Shown piece by piece: positions 8,675 to 20,404 of a stretch of 22,511 nt of DNA. Position 1 is the first letter of the stretch; each line of letters begins with the position of its first letter. The stretch comes from Chara braunii (taxonomy: Eukaryota; Streptophyta; Charophyceae; Charales; Characeae): the NCBI GenBank assembly GCA_003427395.1, contig BFEA01000319.1, positions 1,078,907-1,101,417 on the forward strand, given 5' to 3'. A program made the translations under genes and the position numbers. A model generated the notes under the pieces. That model saw nothing but the letters and a program-made list of their open reading frames with translations. It did no database searches and had not been told where the DNA came from.

Positions 8675-9200
8675 GCCATCATCAGCAACATCATCATCGT
8701 CAGGTTAACATCAAAGATGCTCGTCATCAATACCATCATCATTCCTCGGTCATCACAGGGCGCTGTGTGTCATCATCATCACCATCGTCATCATCAAATC
8801 ATCATCATTAGTGATGCTTGCCATCACCACTATCATCATCGCTGTCATCAAATCATCATCATCAGTGATGCTCGCCATCACCACTATCATCATCCTGTTG
8901 TCATTACAGGGCGCTGTGCGTCAGCATCATCAGCATCAGCCATCATCACCATCACAATCATTTCCGATATCCCCATCATCATCATCACCATCATCACCAT
9001 CATCACCATCATCATCATCATCATCAGTTTGTATTCACAGGGGTTGTTGGTGCCGCTCTTTACCATGATCAGCACCATCATTCAGTCTCCATCCTCGACA
9101 TTATCATCATCATCGGTTTGTTTTCAAACAGCAGGTGAGTTGGTCGTCACCATCATACTCATCATCATGATCTTCAGGGTGCTGTCCAGCATCATCAGCA
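8225..9200. repeat. ~1-kb imperfect (CAT)n array with interspersed spacer motif
   Basis: Nearly 1 kb of CAT/ATC trinucleotides is broken at irregular intervals by a recurring spacer of the form CAGGG(C/T)GC(A/T)G..CGTCATC, for example near 8283, 8352, 8438, 8480, 8552, 8756, 8909 and 9176. The purest run is about 8630-8675. Within it a 54-bp unit is duplicated (GTGATGCTTGCCATCACC at 8811 and a one-base variant at 8865). His-, Ser-, Ile- or Met-rich ORFs across it are artefacts of the trinucleotide. Confidence 0.9.
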
Positions 9201-9260
9201 AAAATCCAAAAATCTCATCTACCTTTTCGTATGCTCTATCATGAGATCCTCATTGAGGAT

Positions 9261-9677
9261 AATTGACTGCTTCATTTGATCTCGGGCTAGGGTTCATGCG
9301 GTCACGGCGGGGATTTTTGGGGAATGGGTGGGGGGGCGTTGGGGAGCCTTACTCTACAGGGGCGCTGCAAGGTGGGAGGTGGCTGCTCTGTCGGGAGTGG
9401 GGCAGATTTGTGGTTTGTCCTTGTCTGGGGCCGGGGTGGGAGAGTTGGTCGCCTTCAACCCCGGTGGGGGCAGATAGGGACAAAGGGGAGGGCGAAGGCA
9501 CCCTCTAGGTGGGAATTGGTTGCCTTAGCGGAGGGGGGAGGGAGGGGATCTGTTCCAGGTTGGGGCCGAGGTGAATCTCCGAGGCGGTGGCACCGTGGGA
9601 CAGCGGTGGTGGTGTAGGGGGAATTTTTCTCTGCGCAGTGACTATTGGAAGCTTCTTGGACCAATTATGTTATTTTC
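9261..9677. other. G-rich stretch upstream of R2
   Basis: The plus strand carries many runs of three or more G. 9466-9492 fits the canonical G-quadruplex pattern: four G-runs separated by 6, 5 and 1 bases. No gene is supported. Confidence 0.5.
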
Positions 9678-10110
9678 AGCTTTCTGGTGTTCTGAGAGCT
9701 AGAGCAGCAGTGGGTCTTCCTCTTTATTAGGATCTTCGACCTCAAAGATGGTTGCACCTAGACTGACATCAATATGGTTGCTCTGTTCTATGCTCTCAAC
9801 TTTCCAATTCAGAACGACACTAGCCGGAGCTGGGGTGTTCACCCTGTGACCTGCCACGGCAGGAGCGTGAGGCCTTGTAGAGAGATCTGGGGTTTGCCAA
9901 GGGAGGAAGGCAATCCAGTGGCGAATTGGGGGGGCCGCCTTGACACCCTCTGGGGCCGAGGATAGTCTCGGGGGCGAGAAGAGGTCAGCTATGGTTGATG
10001 TTGTTTTGGTGGGTCCTGTCTTTGAGTAGCAGTGTCCCAGTATAGGGAGGGCTAGGAGTTGCTCTCGGATTAGGAAGCCGGAATAGATGATATAGCATAG
10101 CATTCACACT
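9678..10110 (+). repeat. Dispersed repeat R, copy R2
   Basis: Begins AGCTTTCTGGTGTTCTG, like R3. It carries the shared blocks GCCGGAGCTGGGG, GAGGCCTTGTAGAGAGATCT, GAAGGCAATCCAGTGGCGAA, and AGGGAGGGCTAGGAGTTGCTCT, and ends near ATAGCATAGC. It is followed by A12 (10160-10171) and a CAT tract. The first 130 bp differ from R3 far more than the rest. No coding frame is preserved between copies. Confidence 0.8.
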
Positions 10111-10181
10111 CCTTTAGATCTAATAAAGGTGGTGCAGTCAATTTCTTTAGAAATTTCTCAAAAAAAAAAAAGGTATAATCA

Positions 10182-10183
10182 TT

Positions 10184-10220
<37 letters not shown>
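10182..10220. repeat. (CAT)n tract after R2
   Basis: About 13 clean CAT/ATC units directly downstream of R2 and a short A-run. Confidence 0.9.
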
Positions 10221-10248
10221 GTATCATTATCGCATCAATGTTATACTA

Positions 10249-10660
10249 AGCTTTCTGGTGTCCTGGAATTTTTGGGCAGCATCGAGTTTTCTTCCACATC
10301 CGGGATCTAGGATTTCGGGGATGGTCGAACCCGGACCGATATCTGCAGAGCTGTTCTTTTTTGTGCCCCTGTCTTGCCGCCGCCAGAACGACGCTGGCCG
10401 GAGCTGGGGCGTTGCCCTGTAACCTGCACAGACAGGAGTGTGAGGCCTTGTAGAGAGATTTGGGGGTTGCCGAGGGGGGAAGGCAATCCACTGGCGAACC
10501 CGGGGGGGCTGCTCCGTGGCGAGGAGAGATCAGCTACGGGGGACATTGGTTAGGTCGGTATTGTCTCTGTTTTACAATGTCCTGGTACAGGGAGGGCTAG
10601 AAGTTGCTCTACGATTAGCAGATCGGAACTGTTGGTATTGCATAGCTTATCACAATTAAT
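10249..10660 (+). repeat. Dispersed repeat R, copy R3
   Basis: Starts AGCTTTCTGGTGTCCTG, 571 bp after the same word in R2, and carries the same ordered blocks through GGGAGGGCTAGAAGTTGCTCT and GCATAGC. It is followed by an imperfect CAT tract at 10672-10735. Confidence 0.8.
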
Positions 10661-10671
10661 ACAATCTTTTA

Positions 10672-10735
10672 ACACCATCAACATCATCATCAGTAGTATC
10701 ATCATCATCATCAGGATCATCATCATCATAGTCAC
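10672..10735. repeat. Imperfect (CAT)n tract after R3
   Basis: CAT units broken by CAGTAGTAT and CAGGAT. Third case of a CAT tract lying directly 3' of a copy of repeat R. Confidence 0.85.
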
Positions 10736-10823
10736 CCCATGAGGGACGCTGAGCCTGGTTCTCAGTAAGTTCGGTTTTGTTTCTCCAGGGTGGAAGTTGT
10801 GCATCACTCTGCTTGAATTGTCA

Positions 10824-10860
10824 GAGAAGCACGTGTTCCTCCCCATGAATAGATTGCGAC
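10824..10860 (+). repeat. Short retroposon, diverged copy 6
   Basis: AGCACGTGTTCCTCCCCATG followed by AATAGAT matches the family core in plus orientation. There is no A-tail, the hairpin stems are broken, and a TG/AG microsatellite begins 22 bp further on. Confidence 0.5.
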
Positions 10861-10882
10861 GTGGTCTCCTTTAAAATATGAA

Positions 10883-13037
<2,155 letters not shown>

Positions 13038-15587
13038 ATGGCGAAGGAAGGACNNGGCATAGAAACCCANAATTGGTTAGCGGAGAGAACAAAGGTGAAG
13101 ATGACCAAAAGAATGGAGGTGGTAGACGTGGGAAATGGAATAAAGGAAGAAGTGGTGGCATGGGAATACCCAAGAGAGTCACTGCCATCTCTGGACGAAT
13201 TCTACGCCAAACATGCAGTCCTCGTCACCTTCTCCAGGAAAAGCCAAGAACTCAACAGAGCAGAAAAACTGAAGTGGTTATGGGAAAAACTCAAGCAAAT
13301 GGAACCAATCCCAGGAACAGATCGGAAAGTAACCTTCCACAGCAGGGGTAGGAACACGATAATGGTTGTTTGCAAAGATGAAAAACAGANCGAATTTCTC
13401 AGGAATAAATCCTTCACCTGCAATTCGTCAGTGGTTACTGTTTACCCTTGGGCGCCAGCCAAGGCAGCGCAGGCTTCGCCCTCCAGATACCGACAGCAAC
13501 TGTTGCAGAAATACTTCTGGATCCAGTTCGACGGGATAAGGGAAGGACTGCACGGTGCAATCAAGGCGAGACTCCAGGAAGAGTACGGACAATTCCCAAT
13601 CATAGACTGGATCACACCCACACCAGACTTCCTGATACCTCAACACGACACCATGATGGCATGTTTGAACACCCAAGGTGCAGTACCACCGCAATTACCA
13701 GAATTCTGGCACTTTGCTGTGAGAGACCAAACAGTGAAGGTTGAAGTCTCTACCAAAAGCAATCCAGTATGTTTCAAGTGCAGGCAGAGAGGACATATGG
13801 GAACGGATCCAAGATGCCCAAAGAACGCAGACTCTGCAAGGAACAAACCGCTGAAATGGACCAACCTTGAAGAGGTAGAGGGGGAGCCTGGTTTCTGGTT
13901 TGTCAGGGATGCCAAATATATCGGATGGGTTTTCAACGAGAATCTGGAGACCCCAGATTGGGTCTGGGTGCTGGGGGGAGCACCCTCGCAAAGGCCAGAC
14001 ATCTACCCACCTTCAGACAACAGCTGGCAAACCAAGAATGTAGGCAAAAAATCCCCCAAAATCTTCACAACAGACCAGGTTCTAAACAAACAAAGAGTCC
14101 AGGAAGAGAGGAGGTTGAGAGACCTCCAAATGGACCTAGACGAAACAGGAGAACTGGCTGAAAGAAGATGGACAGAAGTGGTCAAAGAAAGAGGAGCGAA
14201 CGGAATGCAGACAGACCCAGCGGCCAACAACGCAACAAGCAGCATACAATACACGCGCAAAGGGAACTCAGGAACGACGCAAAGAAAGGAAACCACTGCA
14301 GATCAGGAGAACACAAGAGAACAGGATGTGAAAATGACAGAGGACAGGAGAATTGGGGTAAAAAGAAAGGGAGAGGAAATCACAAAAGAAGAAGCTATGG
14401 GAAGAGAAACAGAGGAGGAATACCATCACGGGCAGGAGGAAGAAGAGTGGGAGAACAGACCCATCGAGAAGATCAAGGAATACATCCAAGTAATGAAGGC
14501 TCAGAGGGCAAGTATGTTCGAATTACATATGGCTTATGTGAGAGAAGAGGAGAAGGCAAGAGGAGGCGAGATCCCACTCACGACCAACCCCTACGAACCT
14601 CTGAACGAAGAAGAAGAAATGGTCGAATACTACGCCCAACAGTATTGTAGAATCAAGAAGGACCAGACAAGGAAGCAAAAGGCCAGAGAGGGGGGTGAAG
14701 AGCAGAGAGAAGAAGGAGGATGGAGAGAGGACAGATACAAAATGCCCGAGTTACCAGAGACCTATAACAAAAAGAGGAAAGCGGAGGAAAAGAAGAAAGG
14801 TAACCCGAAAGGAGGCAAAGGAAAGGGAAGCAAAGAACAAGGAGAGAATGCAAAGGGGCAAGGAGAAAAAGGCAAGAACGGGAACAAGTCTCAGATGCAA
14901 CAAGAGCAAGGAGAACAGATCAATGAGCGAGAATCCCTCTTGTTACAGTCCGAAGTCTTGGAAGCACAAGTCCAAAGACTAGCAGACTTGAACGAAGAAA
15001 TGAGGCTAAAAACGGTCACAGTGGGATCTCTGAACGAATGCACGCAGACCGAATTCTGGAATAAGGCGGCAGCAACAAGCAAGATGATCCTGCCCTCCAG
15101 AACAATCTTGGCTATGATGTTCGATGAACTGACAGAGGAGTGGCAGATCGCCACAGCAGCCAACTTCGCCCTTCCCAGACTCCAGAGGGGACAAAGCATA
15201 AAGGAGAAGCTTACATTTGCAGTTTTAGAAAAAGTACCAACCAAAATTGGATTGTTAGGTGCAATACTGAGAGTGTCCACCACCAATGGAAGGGAGAACG
15301 ACGACAAAGAAGACTCCCTTGATGTAAGACCAGTTGTGGCCATATTCAGACCAGGAACCTCCTTGAAAGGTAGTCTCCAATGGAGACCCTGGTGGCAAAT
15401 CTCACAGCTGCCTTATACAGCCCTGGGCACAAGCGTACTGGCAGAATTACCAGCAGCAAGCCTGGCAATTACCTTCGCCCTGAAAGTACATAGGATGGGA
15501 CAGAAAGAACTGGGGGACAAACTGATGGTTCTGCAGGAGGAAGGAGAAGAGACGACCTTGCAAATAAGGTCAGCATCCTTCCCTTGA
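13038..15587 (+). CDS. LINE ORF1 protein (CCHC, gag-like)
   Basis: The RNA-binding partner protein of a LINE, expected to coat element RNA in the cytoplasm. 849 codons, uninterrupted apart from unresolved bases near residues 6, 11 and 118. Residues ~50-240 form a compact N-terminal region that by position resembles the DUF4283/RRM-like part of plant LINE ORF1. A zinc knuckle follows at Cys245, Cys248, His253, Cys260 (FKCRQRGHMGTDPRC), with six rather than the usual four residues between His and the last Cys. Residues ~340-640 are highly charged Glu/Lys/Arg sequence with a KKRK cluster at 578-581 that could act as a nuclear signal. A short heptad-like helix (~637-665) leads into a globular C-terminal region (665-849) that I do not recognise. 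ORF2 starts 44 bp after the stop in another frame, implying reinitiation or a separate translation mechanism. The start was taken as the first ATG of the open frame. Confidence 0.85.
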   Translation: MAKEGXGIETXNWLAERTKVKMTKRMEVVDVGNGIKEEVVAWEYPRESLPSLDEFYAKHAVLVTFSRKSQELNRAEKLKWLWEKLKQMEPIPGTDRKVTFHSRGRNTIMVVCKDEKQXEFLRNKSFTCNSSVVTVYPWAPAKAAQASPSRYRQQLLQKYFWIQFDGIREGLHGAIKARLQEEYGQFPIIDWITPTPDFLIPQHDTMMACLNTQGAVPPQLPEFWHFAVRDQTVKVEVSTKSNPVCFKCRQRGHMGTDPRCPKNADSARNKPLKWTNLEEVEGEPGFWFVRDAKYIGWVFNENLETPDWVWVLGGAPSQRPDIYPPSDNSWQTKNVGKKSPKIFTTDQVLNKQRVQEERRLRDLQMDLDETGELAERRWTEVVKERGANGMQTDPAANNATSSIQYTRKGNSGTTQRKETTADQENTREQDVKMTEDRRIGVKRKGEEITKEEAMGRETEEEYHHGQEEEEWENRPIEKIKEYIQVMKAQRASMFELHMAYVREEEKARGGEIPLTTNPYEPLNEEEEMVEYYAQQYCRIKKDQTRKQKAREGGEEQREEGGWREDRYKMPELPETYNKKRKAEEKKKGNPKGGKGKGSKEQGENAKGQGEKGKNGNKSQMQQEQGEQINERESLLLQSEVLEAQVQRLADLNEEMRLKTVTVGSLNECTQTEFWNKAAATSKMILPSRTILAMMFDELTEEWQIATAANFALPRLQRGQSIKEKLTFAVLEKVPTKIGLLGAILRVSTTNGRENDDKEDSLDVRPVVAIFRPGTSLKGSLQWRPWWQISQLPYTALGTSVLAELPAASLAITFALKVHRMGQKELGDKLMVLQEEGEETTLQIRSASFP

Positions 15588-15631
15588 TCACACCCAGACC
15601 TTTAGAACTGGGGAAGCGGAGACACTGAAGC

Positions 15632-18600
15632 ATGGACGAGAGAGGAGAACAAAATGGTGGGGGGGGAAGGGAATTTAAAAAGGCAAAGAAAAAAACAGAG
15701 TTAGACATAAGATCATGGAACGTTCATGGCTTGGCCACCATTTTAACGTCCCCAGCGAAACGGTTTAGTTTAACAGCTAACCTCAAGTGGTTTGACAACG
15801 ACCCTCCAGATATAGTTTGTATACAAGAAACACATCTCACTGATTCCGAAGAACACAAAGCCATACAACACGAAATAGAGAGAAGGTTGAGACACGTAGG
15901 GAGAGCTGAATGGGTAAACAGTCCCAATTCAGCCTCGGCAGGTGTACTAATCCTCCTCAACGGAAAATCCAAGGCACTACACCACCTACAAGTAAACCAA
16001 GTGACCAAAGATCTCACATGGGGCAGATGGATAAGGATGGATTTTAACTATAAGCAAGAGGAAATAACACTACTGAATATATACGCTCCAAACACGAACG
16101 CCCAAAGAAAGGAATTAATAGAAACAATCAAACAAGAATGCCCGAATCACCGACATATCATAGCGGTAGGGGACTGGAATGCCACGGTGGACCCGCTACT
16201 TGACAGGGTTTCCCACGCGAGAGATCCATACGATGAATCAGAGGCGCAGGCAATGATAGACCTTATTACAGAGAAGAAACTAATAGACCCTTTCAGGACA
16301 AGACACCCAGAAGTTAGGAGATTCACGTGCACTAGGAAAACCCAACAAGGAAGAACATCCTTTTCCAGAATCGATTTTTTCTTAATCTCTGAATCGCTTT
16401 CTGGAACCGTACTAGCTACCATTGTATTCAGATCCCCTTTTTACGGAGGCTTTGATCACAAACAAATAGGCTTAATGCCGAATTTTGGCGTAGACAACGA
16501 ACAAGGTCGGAGTTTCTTCAAAATCCACAACTCTTTACTGAAGTTGGAAAGTTTCAGAAAAGCGGTAAAACAATCATGGCAAGAATGTTCACTACAGATA
16601 CAAGAGGAAAACATACACCCGAATTTCGGAAAAGCCCTAAAACACGTAAGTAAAGAACTAAGCAAGGAATCAAGAAGAGAAGCCAAAAGAAGAGGAGAAA
16701 GGCAAGAACTCCTAGAATCCTTAGTGGAAACAGCAGAGTATAACTTGACCAACAACCCAGGCTCCCCAATGTACGAAGCCCTACTATCAGCAGCAAAAGA
16801 AGAATTGGCCCAATGGGCAGAAGGGAGGAGAAGGGGCCTGAGTATCAGAGCAAGGATAAAGGATTGGTAGTGTAATGGATCCATGACGAAATACTTTTTT
16901 CAAGGAATCAAATCCAATTGTAGAAACAACAGAATTCTTGAGCTGAGAGATGAAAGAGGGATACTGAAAAGCCAACAGCAAGACCTGCCACAAATAGCTA
17001 CAAATTTCTACAAAAAACTATACACTTCACAATCCTCTAACGACAACAGGGGAGAGATAAAGAGGGCAAGGGACAAGTTCACGAGACACCTAGAAATCTG
17101 TATCAAACCAGAAGCAATAGCTTATCTAGACAAAGACCTCACTCTAGCTGAGGTACATAGGGCACTGGACTCCATGCAAACGAACAAGGTTCCAGGCATA
17201 GATGGGCTAACAAAGGAATTCTGGCAAGAACACTGGCCACTGCTAGGGAACGACCTCTTGCGCATTTATCAGGAAGCCTATAAGAAAGGAGGACTAGGAG
17301 AAGACGTTAGCACGGGGATAGTAACTCTACTTTACAAAAAAATGGAAAGGGAAGACATCAAAAACTACAGACCTATCTCCTTGTTACCAGTAGCGTATAA
17401 AATCTTAGCAAAGACTCTAGCCAATAGAATTAAAAATGTAACCGACAAATGCTTCCATATGGACCAATCAGGATTCATCCCAGGGAGATTTATCCTAGAT
17501 AACGTAATCTGTCTGAACGAGGCAACTAAACTAATAAGGGACAAAAAACTACAAGCAGCGATACTCTTCTTCGACTTCGAAAAGGCCTATGACCAGGTAA
17601 ATTGGGACTTCCTACAGCAATGCATGGAGACAATGGGAGTGGGACCATCTTTTAGAAAATGGGTGAAGGTTCTATACGCAAACGCAACTGGGAGAGTCCA
17701 AGTTAATGGTCACCTATCAGAACCATACAGAATGACGAGGTCGGTCAGACAAGGGGACCCACTGGCTGCCCCAATATTCCTTTTCGTCATGGAGGCAATA
17801 GCCACCTTTTTGAGGAAGGACCCCTCGATAGAAAGACTACAAGCCTTGGACGATGGAAGAAATGGCCAATTCCAACTCCCAACAGTGATGCTGTTCGCGG
17901 ATGACTTAACGGTGCTCATAAGAGCGTCAGGCTCCTCATTTCAAGCACTGACGAGAGTCATGCAAGCTTTTCAATTAGCTTCAGAAATGAAGATAAATTG
18001 GAAGAAAACGGTTGGGTGGCGGCACGCCGAGACATCCCCCCCAACAGACACCGAAGCAACACAGGGATTGCAATGGTTGGACCGCCAAACCCCTTTCAAA
18101 TTCCCGGGAATATCGCTAACCATGACAGGGAACAGTAACTCAATAGCAACGAACCTGCTCGCAGTCGTCATGAATAAGTACTTGGGATGNCAAAAGATAT
18201 ACANTTCCCTGGTGGGAAGANCACTAGTCATCAACTCATCAGTTTTCTCCATGATCTGGTAAACAGCATCAGTGTGGGATCCACCCACAACTTTCACGAA
18301 GGACCTTAGGAAAAAGGCATCAGCTTACCTGTGGACAGGGGACGCATCCAAGAACCAATTTATATCCAAGGTCGCGTGGAAATACGTAACAAATCCAGCA
18401 GAGGAAGGAGGGCTCAGCCTCATTGACCCCGCAACAGAATACAAAGCTCTCCAGACAAAGTGGATTCTGAGACTAATCTTCAAATTGGAACTACCATGGC
18501 AGAAAATGGCCCTGTATCAAATAAGGAACCTGCTCCCATTTAAAGCACATGACAACATCAACGGCCATACATGGCTCATGAACAAATACTGGACACCTAG

Positions 18601-19561
18601 AAGAGAAGGAAGCAGATCCAAACAGGGAGGATGAATGCCAATCCCAGACCCCCCAAGCGGACATTGGGCAAAGCTAGTAGCAGTATGGAGACAAGCCTTC
18701 CCACAAAGAAAAAGAGGCCCAAAGTCAAAGGAAGAAATCCTGAGACAACCCCTTTCTGGGAACGATCTACTGAACGATCAAAACGGAAAGACATGGTCCC
18801 TCAATGGGAGTGGTAAGAGATGGAGGACCTGGGTTGAGAGAGGCATATGAAAGATCGAGCACCTATGGGATGAAGGAAATAACAAATGGAAGTCAGAAGG
18901 GGAACTTAGAACAAAACTGAGAGGTCACCACAACTTACAGAAAAACTTAGAAATACTAAAAGACAGCATCCCAATAGCCTGGAGGGCAACCCTAAAAAAG
19001 AGCAGAGCCTGGAAGAAAGGAGAATGGGCAACATTGAAAGCCCAAGAAACACCCTCAATAGCCCTCCGATTCATAAGCCACAAGGGAACAGATAGGAGCA
19101 TAGCTAGATTCGAAGTACATGAACTAGAAAACACAGACAAAACAATAGTTTTGGTCAGAAAAGTCACACTAGTCAATTTAGACTTTAGTCTACAGGATCT
19201 AAGAAAAGTTNGAGAACTAAAAAACGAGCAGAAGAGACAAAAGAAAGGAAGAAAGGGGACAGAAACTCCTACCTGGTTATTCAGGCCAAACAAAGACATA
19301 TCAGAGTTAGAAATCNACCCCAACNAGTGNGGTTGGTACCAGAACAGAGAGAGGGGCAGAGCTAGGAAATGGATTGCACTGCATGAATATACGGTGAAAA
19401 AAGGGTATAAGTTAAGACGCAAACTAGAAAACCCACAACCAGTCATAGCAGAAAGGTGGGAAAAAACCTTACAAATAGACCCTTCCTACTTGAGCACAAT
19501 CCCATGGGCCTTCGAACCATTCCCTTGGCCACTCATCATGGATCAAGAGGATGAACCTTGA
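15632..19561 (+). pseudogene. LINE ORF2: endonuclease + reverse transcriptase, four in-frame stops
   Basis: ORF2 nicks target DNA and reverse-transcribes element RNA. One frame of 1,310 codons is interrupted by TAG at 16868, TAA at 18260, TGA at 18632 and TGA at 18848 (codons 413, 877, 1001, 1073), with no frameshift. The endonuclease (residues ~24-280) has SWNVHGL (Asn30), IQETHL (Glu66), IYAPN (Tyr151), VGDWNA (Asp181, Asn183), RIDFFLIS (Asp248) and FDH (Asp275-His276). The first stop lies in the linker. The RT (~418-880) has KVPGIDGL, NYRPISLLP, QSGFIPGR, FFDFEKAYD (Asp648), RQGDPLAAPIF and FADD (755-758), so the catalytic residues are intact. The later stops break the post-RT region. The C-terminus ends at MDQEDEP with no zinc finger and no RNase H. 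Codons with unresolved bases at 19325 and 19330 could hide further stops. Confidence 0.9.
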
Positions 19562-19765
19562 GCGTGACCGAATATGACTGTGCGCGTGCATGTCCCTCCA
19601 TGCAAGGGTGCGTGTGTGGGTGAGTGCTCGGCGCTGCTCGCATGTGTGCGAATTGGTTCTAACGTGTTTTTGTGTGTGTTCGATTGAGTGTGTGAACTTG
19701 CGTGCATGAACTTGTGTCTGGAGGGGTGTAGGTGTGTGTGTATGTGTTGTCATGTCCGGTATGCA
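19562..19765. repeat. TG/GTG-rich cryptic simple sequence
   Basis: About 200 bp of alternating purine-pyrimidine, GTGTG- and TGCGTG-rich DNA on the plus strand begins directly after the ORF2 stop codon. It contains no A-tail or polyadenylation-like end. Such sequence can adopt Z-DNA. It is either an unusual LINE 3' UTR or unrelated DNA joined to a 3'-truncated LINE. Confidence 0.7.
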
Positions 19766-20045
19766 CAACTCGGTGAAACATGTCTGTGCGCCTGTGCGTG
19801 GGTTGGGAGTGCGCCATCACCTTGGTCTTTTCTCGGTATTTTGTTTGCATCATGTGGCTCATTTCGCCATTTTTTTTTTCGTCGATATGTTCCCTCATCA
19901 TCCCTCGCGATGAACCATGCCCCCACTTACAAGCACCAAAGGGTGACAGCCTTGATGTATCATTATCGGACAGACCAGCCCCAGGTCTCTCTGGGTTCTT
20001 CCATTCATTTTGTCTCAGCGGGATTCTTGGGCAGTAGTTACTTAA
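19766..20045. other. Unassigned intergenic stretch
   Basis: I see no gene, repeat or motif here beyond a short T-run (19870-19879). Confidence 0.5.
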
Positions 20046-20335
20046 CAACATGTATTTTAGGGCATCAGGTCCCGCCGTGTGCGCGCACCGGCTCCAACCG
20101 ACGCCCTCAGCCTACTGACCAACATGTATTTTAGGGCATCAGGCCCCCCGCCGTGCACGCACGGGCTCGAACCGACACCCTCAGCCTCACAAACAAAGTT
20201 TCGAAACCGCGCACCGGCTCCAACCGACGCCCTCAGCCTACTGANCAACATGTATTTTAGGGCATCAGGCCCCCCGCCATGCACGCACGGGCTCGAACCG
20301 ACACCCGCTTCACGAACAAAGTTTCGAAACCACTA
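20046..20335 (-). repeat. 126-bp tandem array with B-box-like sequence
   Basis: CAACATGTATTTTAGGGC starts at 20046, 20120 and 20246, giving spacings of 74 and 126 bp; the first unit lacks an internal ~52 bp. Within the array a shorter motif alternates in two versions: minus-strand GTCGGTTCGAGCCCG and GTCGGTTGGAGCCGG. The first contains GGTTCGAGCC, a good match to the pol III B box (GGTTCGANNCC). The array has an unresolved base at 20245. It is either a minisatellite or tandem SINE fragments. Confidence 0.75.
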
Positions 20336-20404
20336 CAACCCTTGGCGGTGTTATACAAACTGGATCCATGCCGGTCGTGATATCCAGCCCAGCTCCAGGG
20401 CTGT

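Larger units (their letters stand above)
13038..19561 (+). mobile_element. L1-like LINE retrotransposon (coding part)
   Basis: ORF1 with a zinc knuckle, a 44-bp gap, then ORF2 with apurinic-type endonuclease followed by reverse transcriptase: the standard order for L1-clade and plant LINEs. The coordinates cover only the coding part. The leader is probably to the left, and the 3' UTR and A-tail could not be found, because a TG-rich tract starts right after the ORF2 stop. There is no frameshift over 6.5 kb, but ORF2 has four in-frame stops, so the copy is not autonomous. Eleven unresolved bases fall in the coding part (13054, 13055, 13070, 13390, 18190, 18204, 18221, 19211, 19316, 19325, 19330), as expected when near-identical copies collapse in assembly. 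Confidence 0.9.

Noticed and set aside
8225-9200. CRISPR-like array (CAT blocks with spacer-like interruptions)
   Set aside because: Repeats are simple trinucleotides of uneven length, there are no uniform spacers and no cas genes, and the context is eukaryotic.
8202-9244. His-, Ser-, Ile- and Met-rich ORFs of 82-229 codons across the CAT array
   Set aside because: Trinucleotide repeat read in different frames; no start context or domain.
16456-16884. 142-codon minus-strand ORF opposite LINE ORF2
   Set aside because: Shadow of the real ORF2 frame, which has clear endonuclease motifs.
15632-19561. Reassigned stop codon allowing a full ORF2
   Set aside because: All three stop codons occur in frame, so no single reassignment explains them; ORF1 and ORF2 also use normal stops at their ends.
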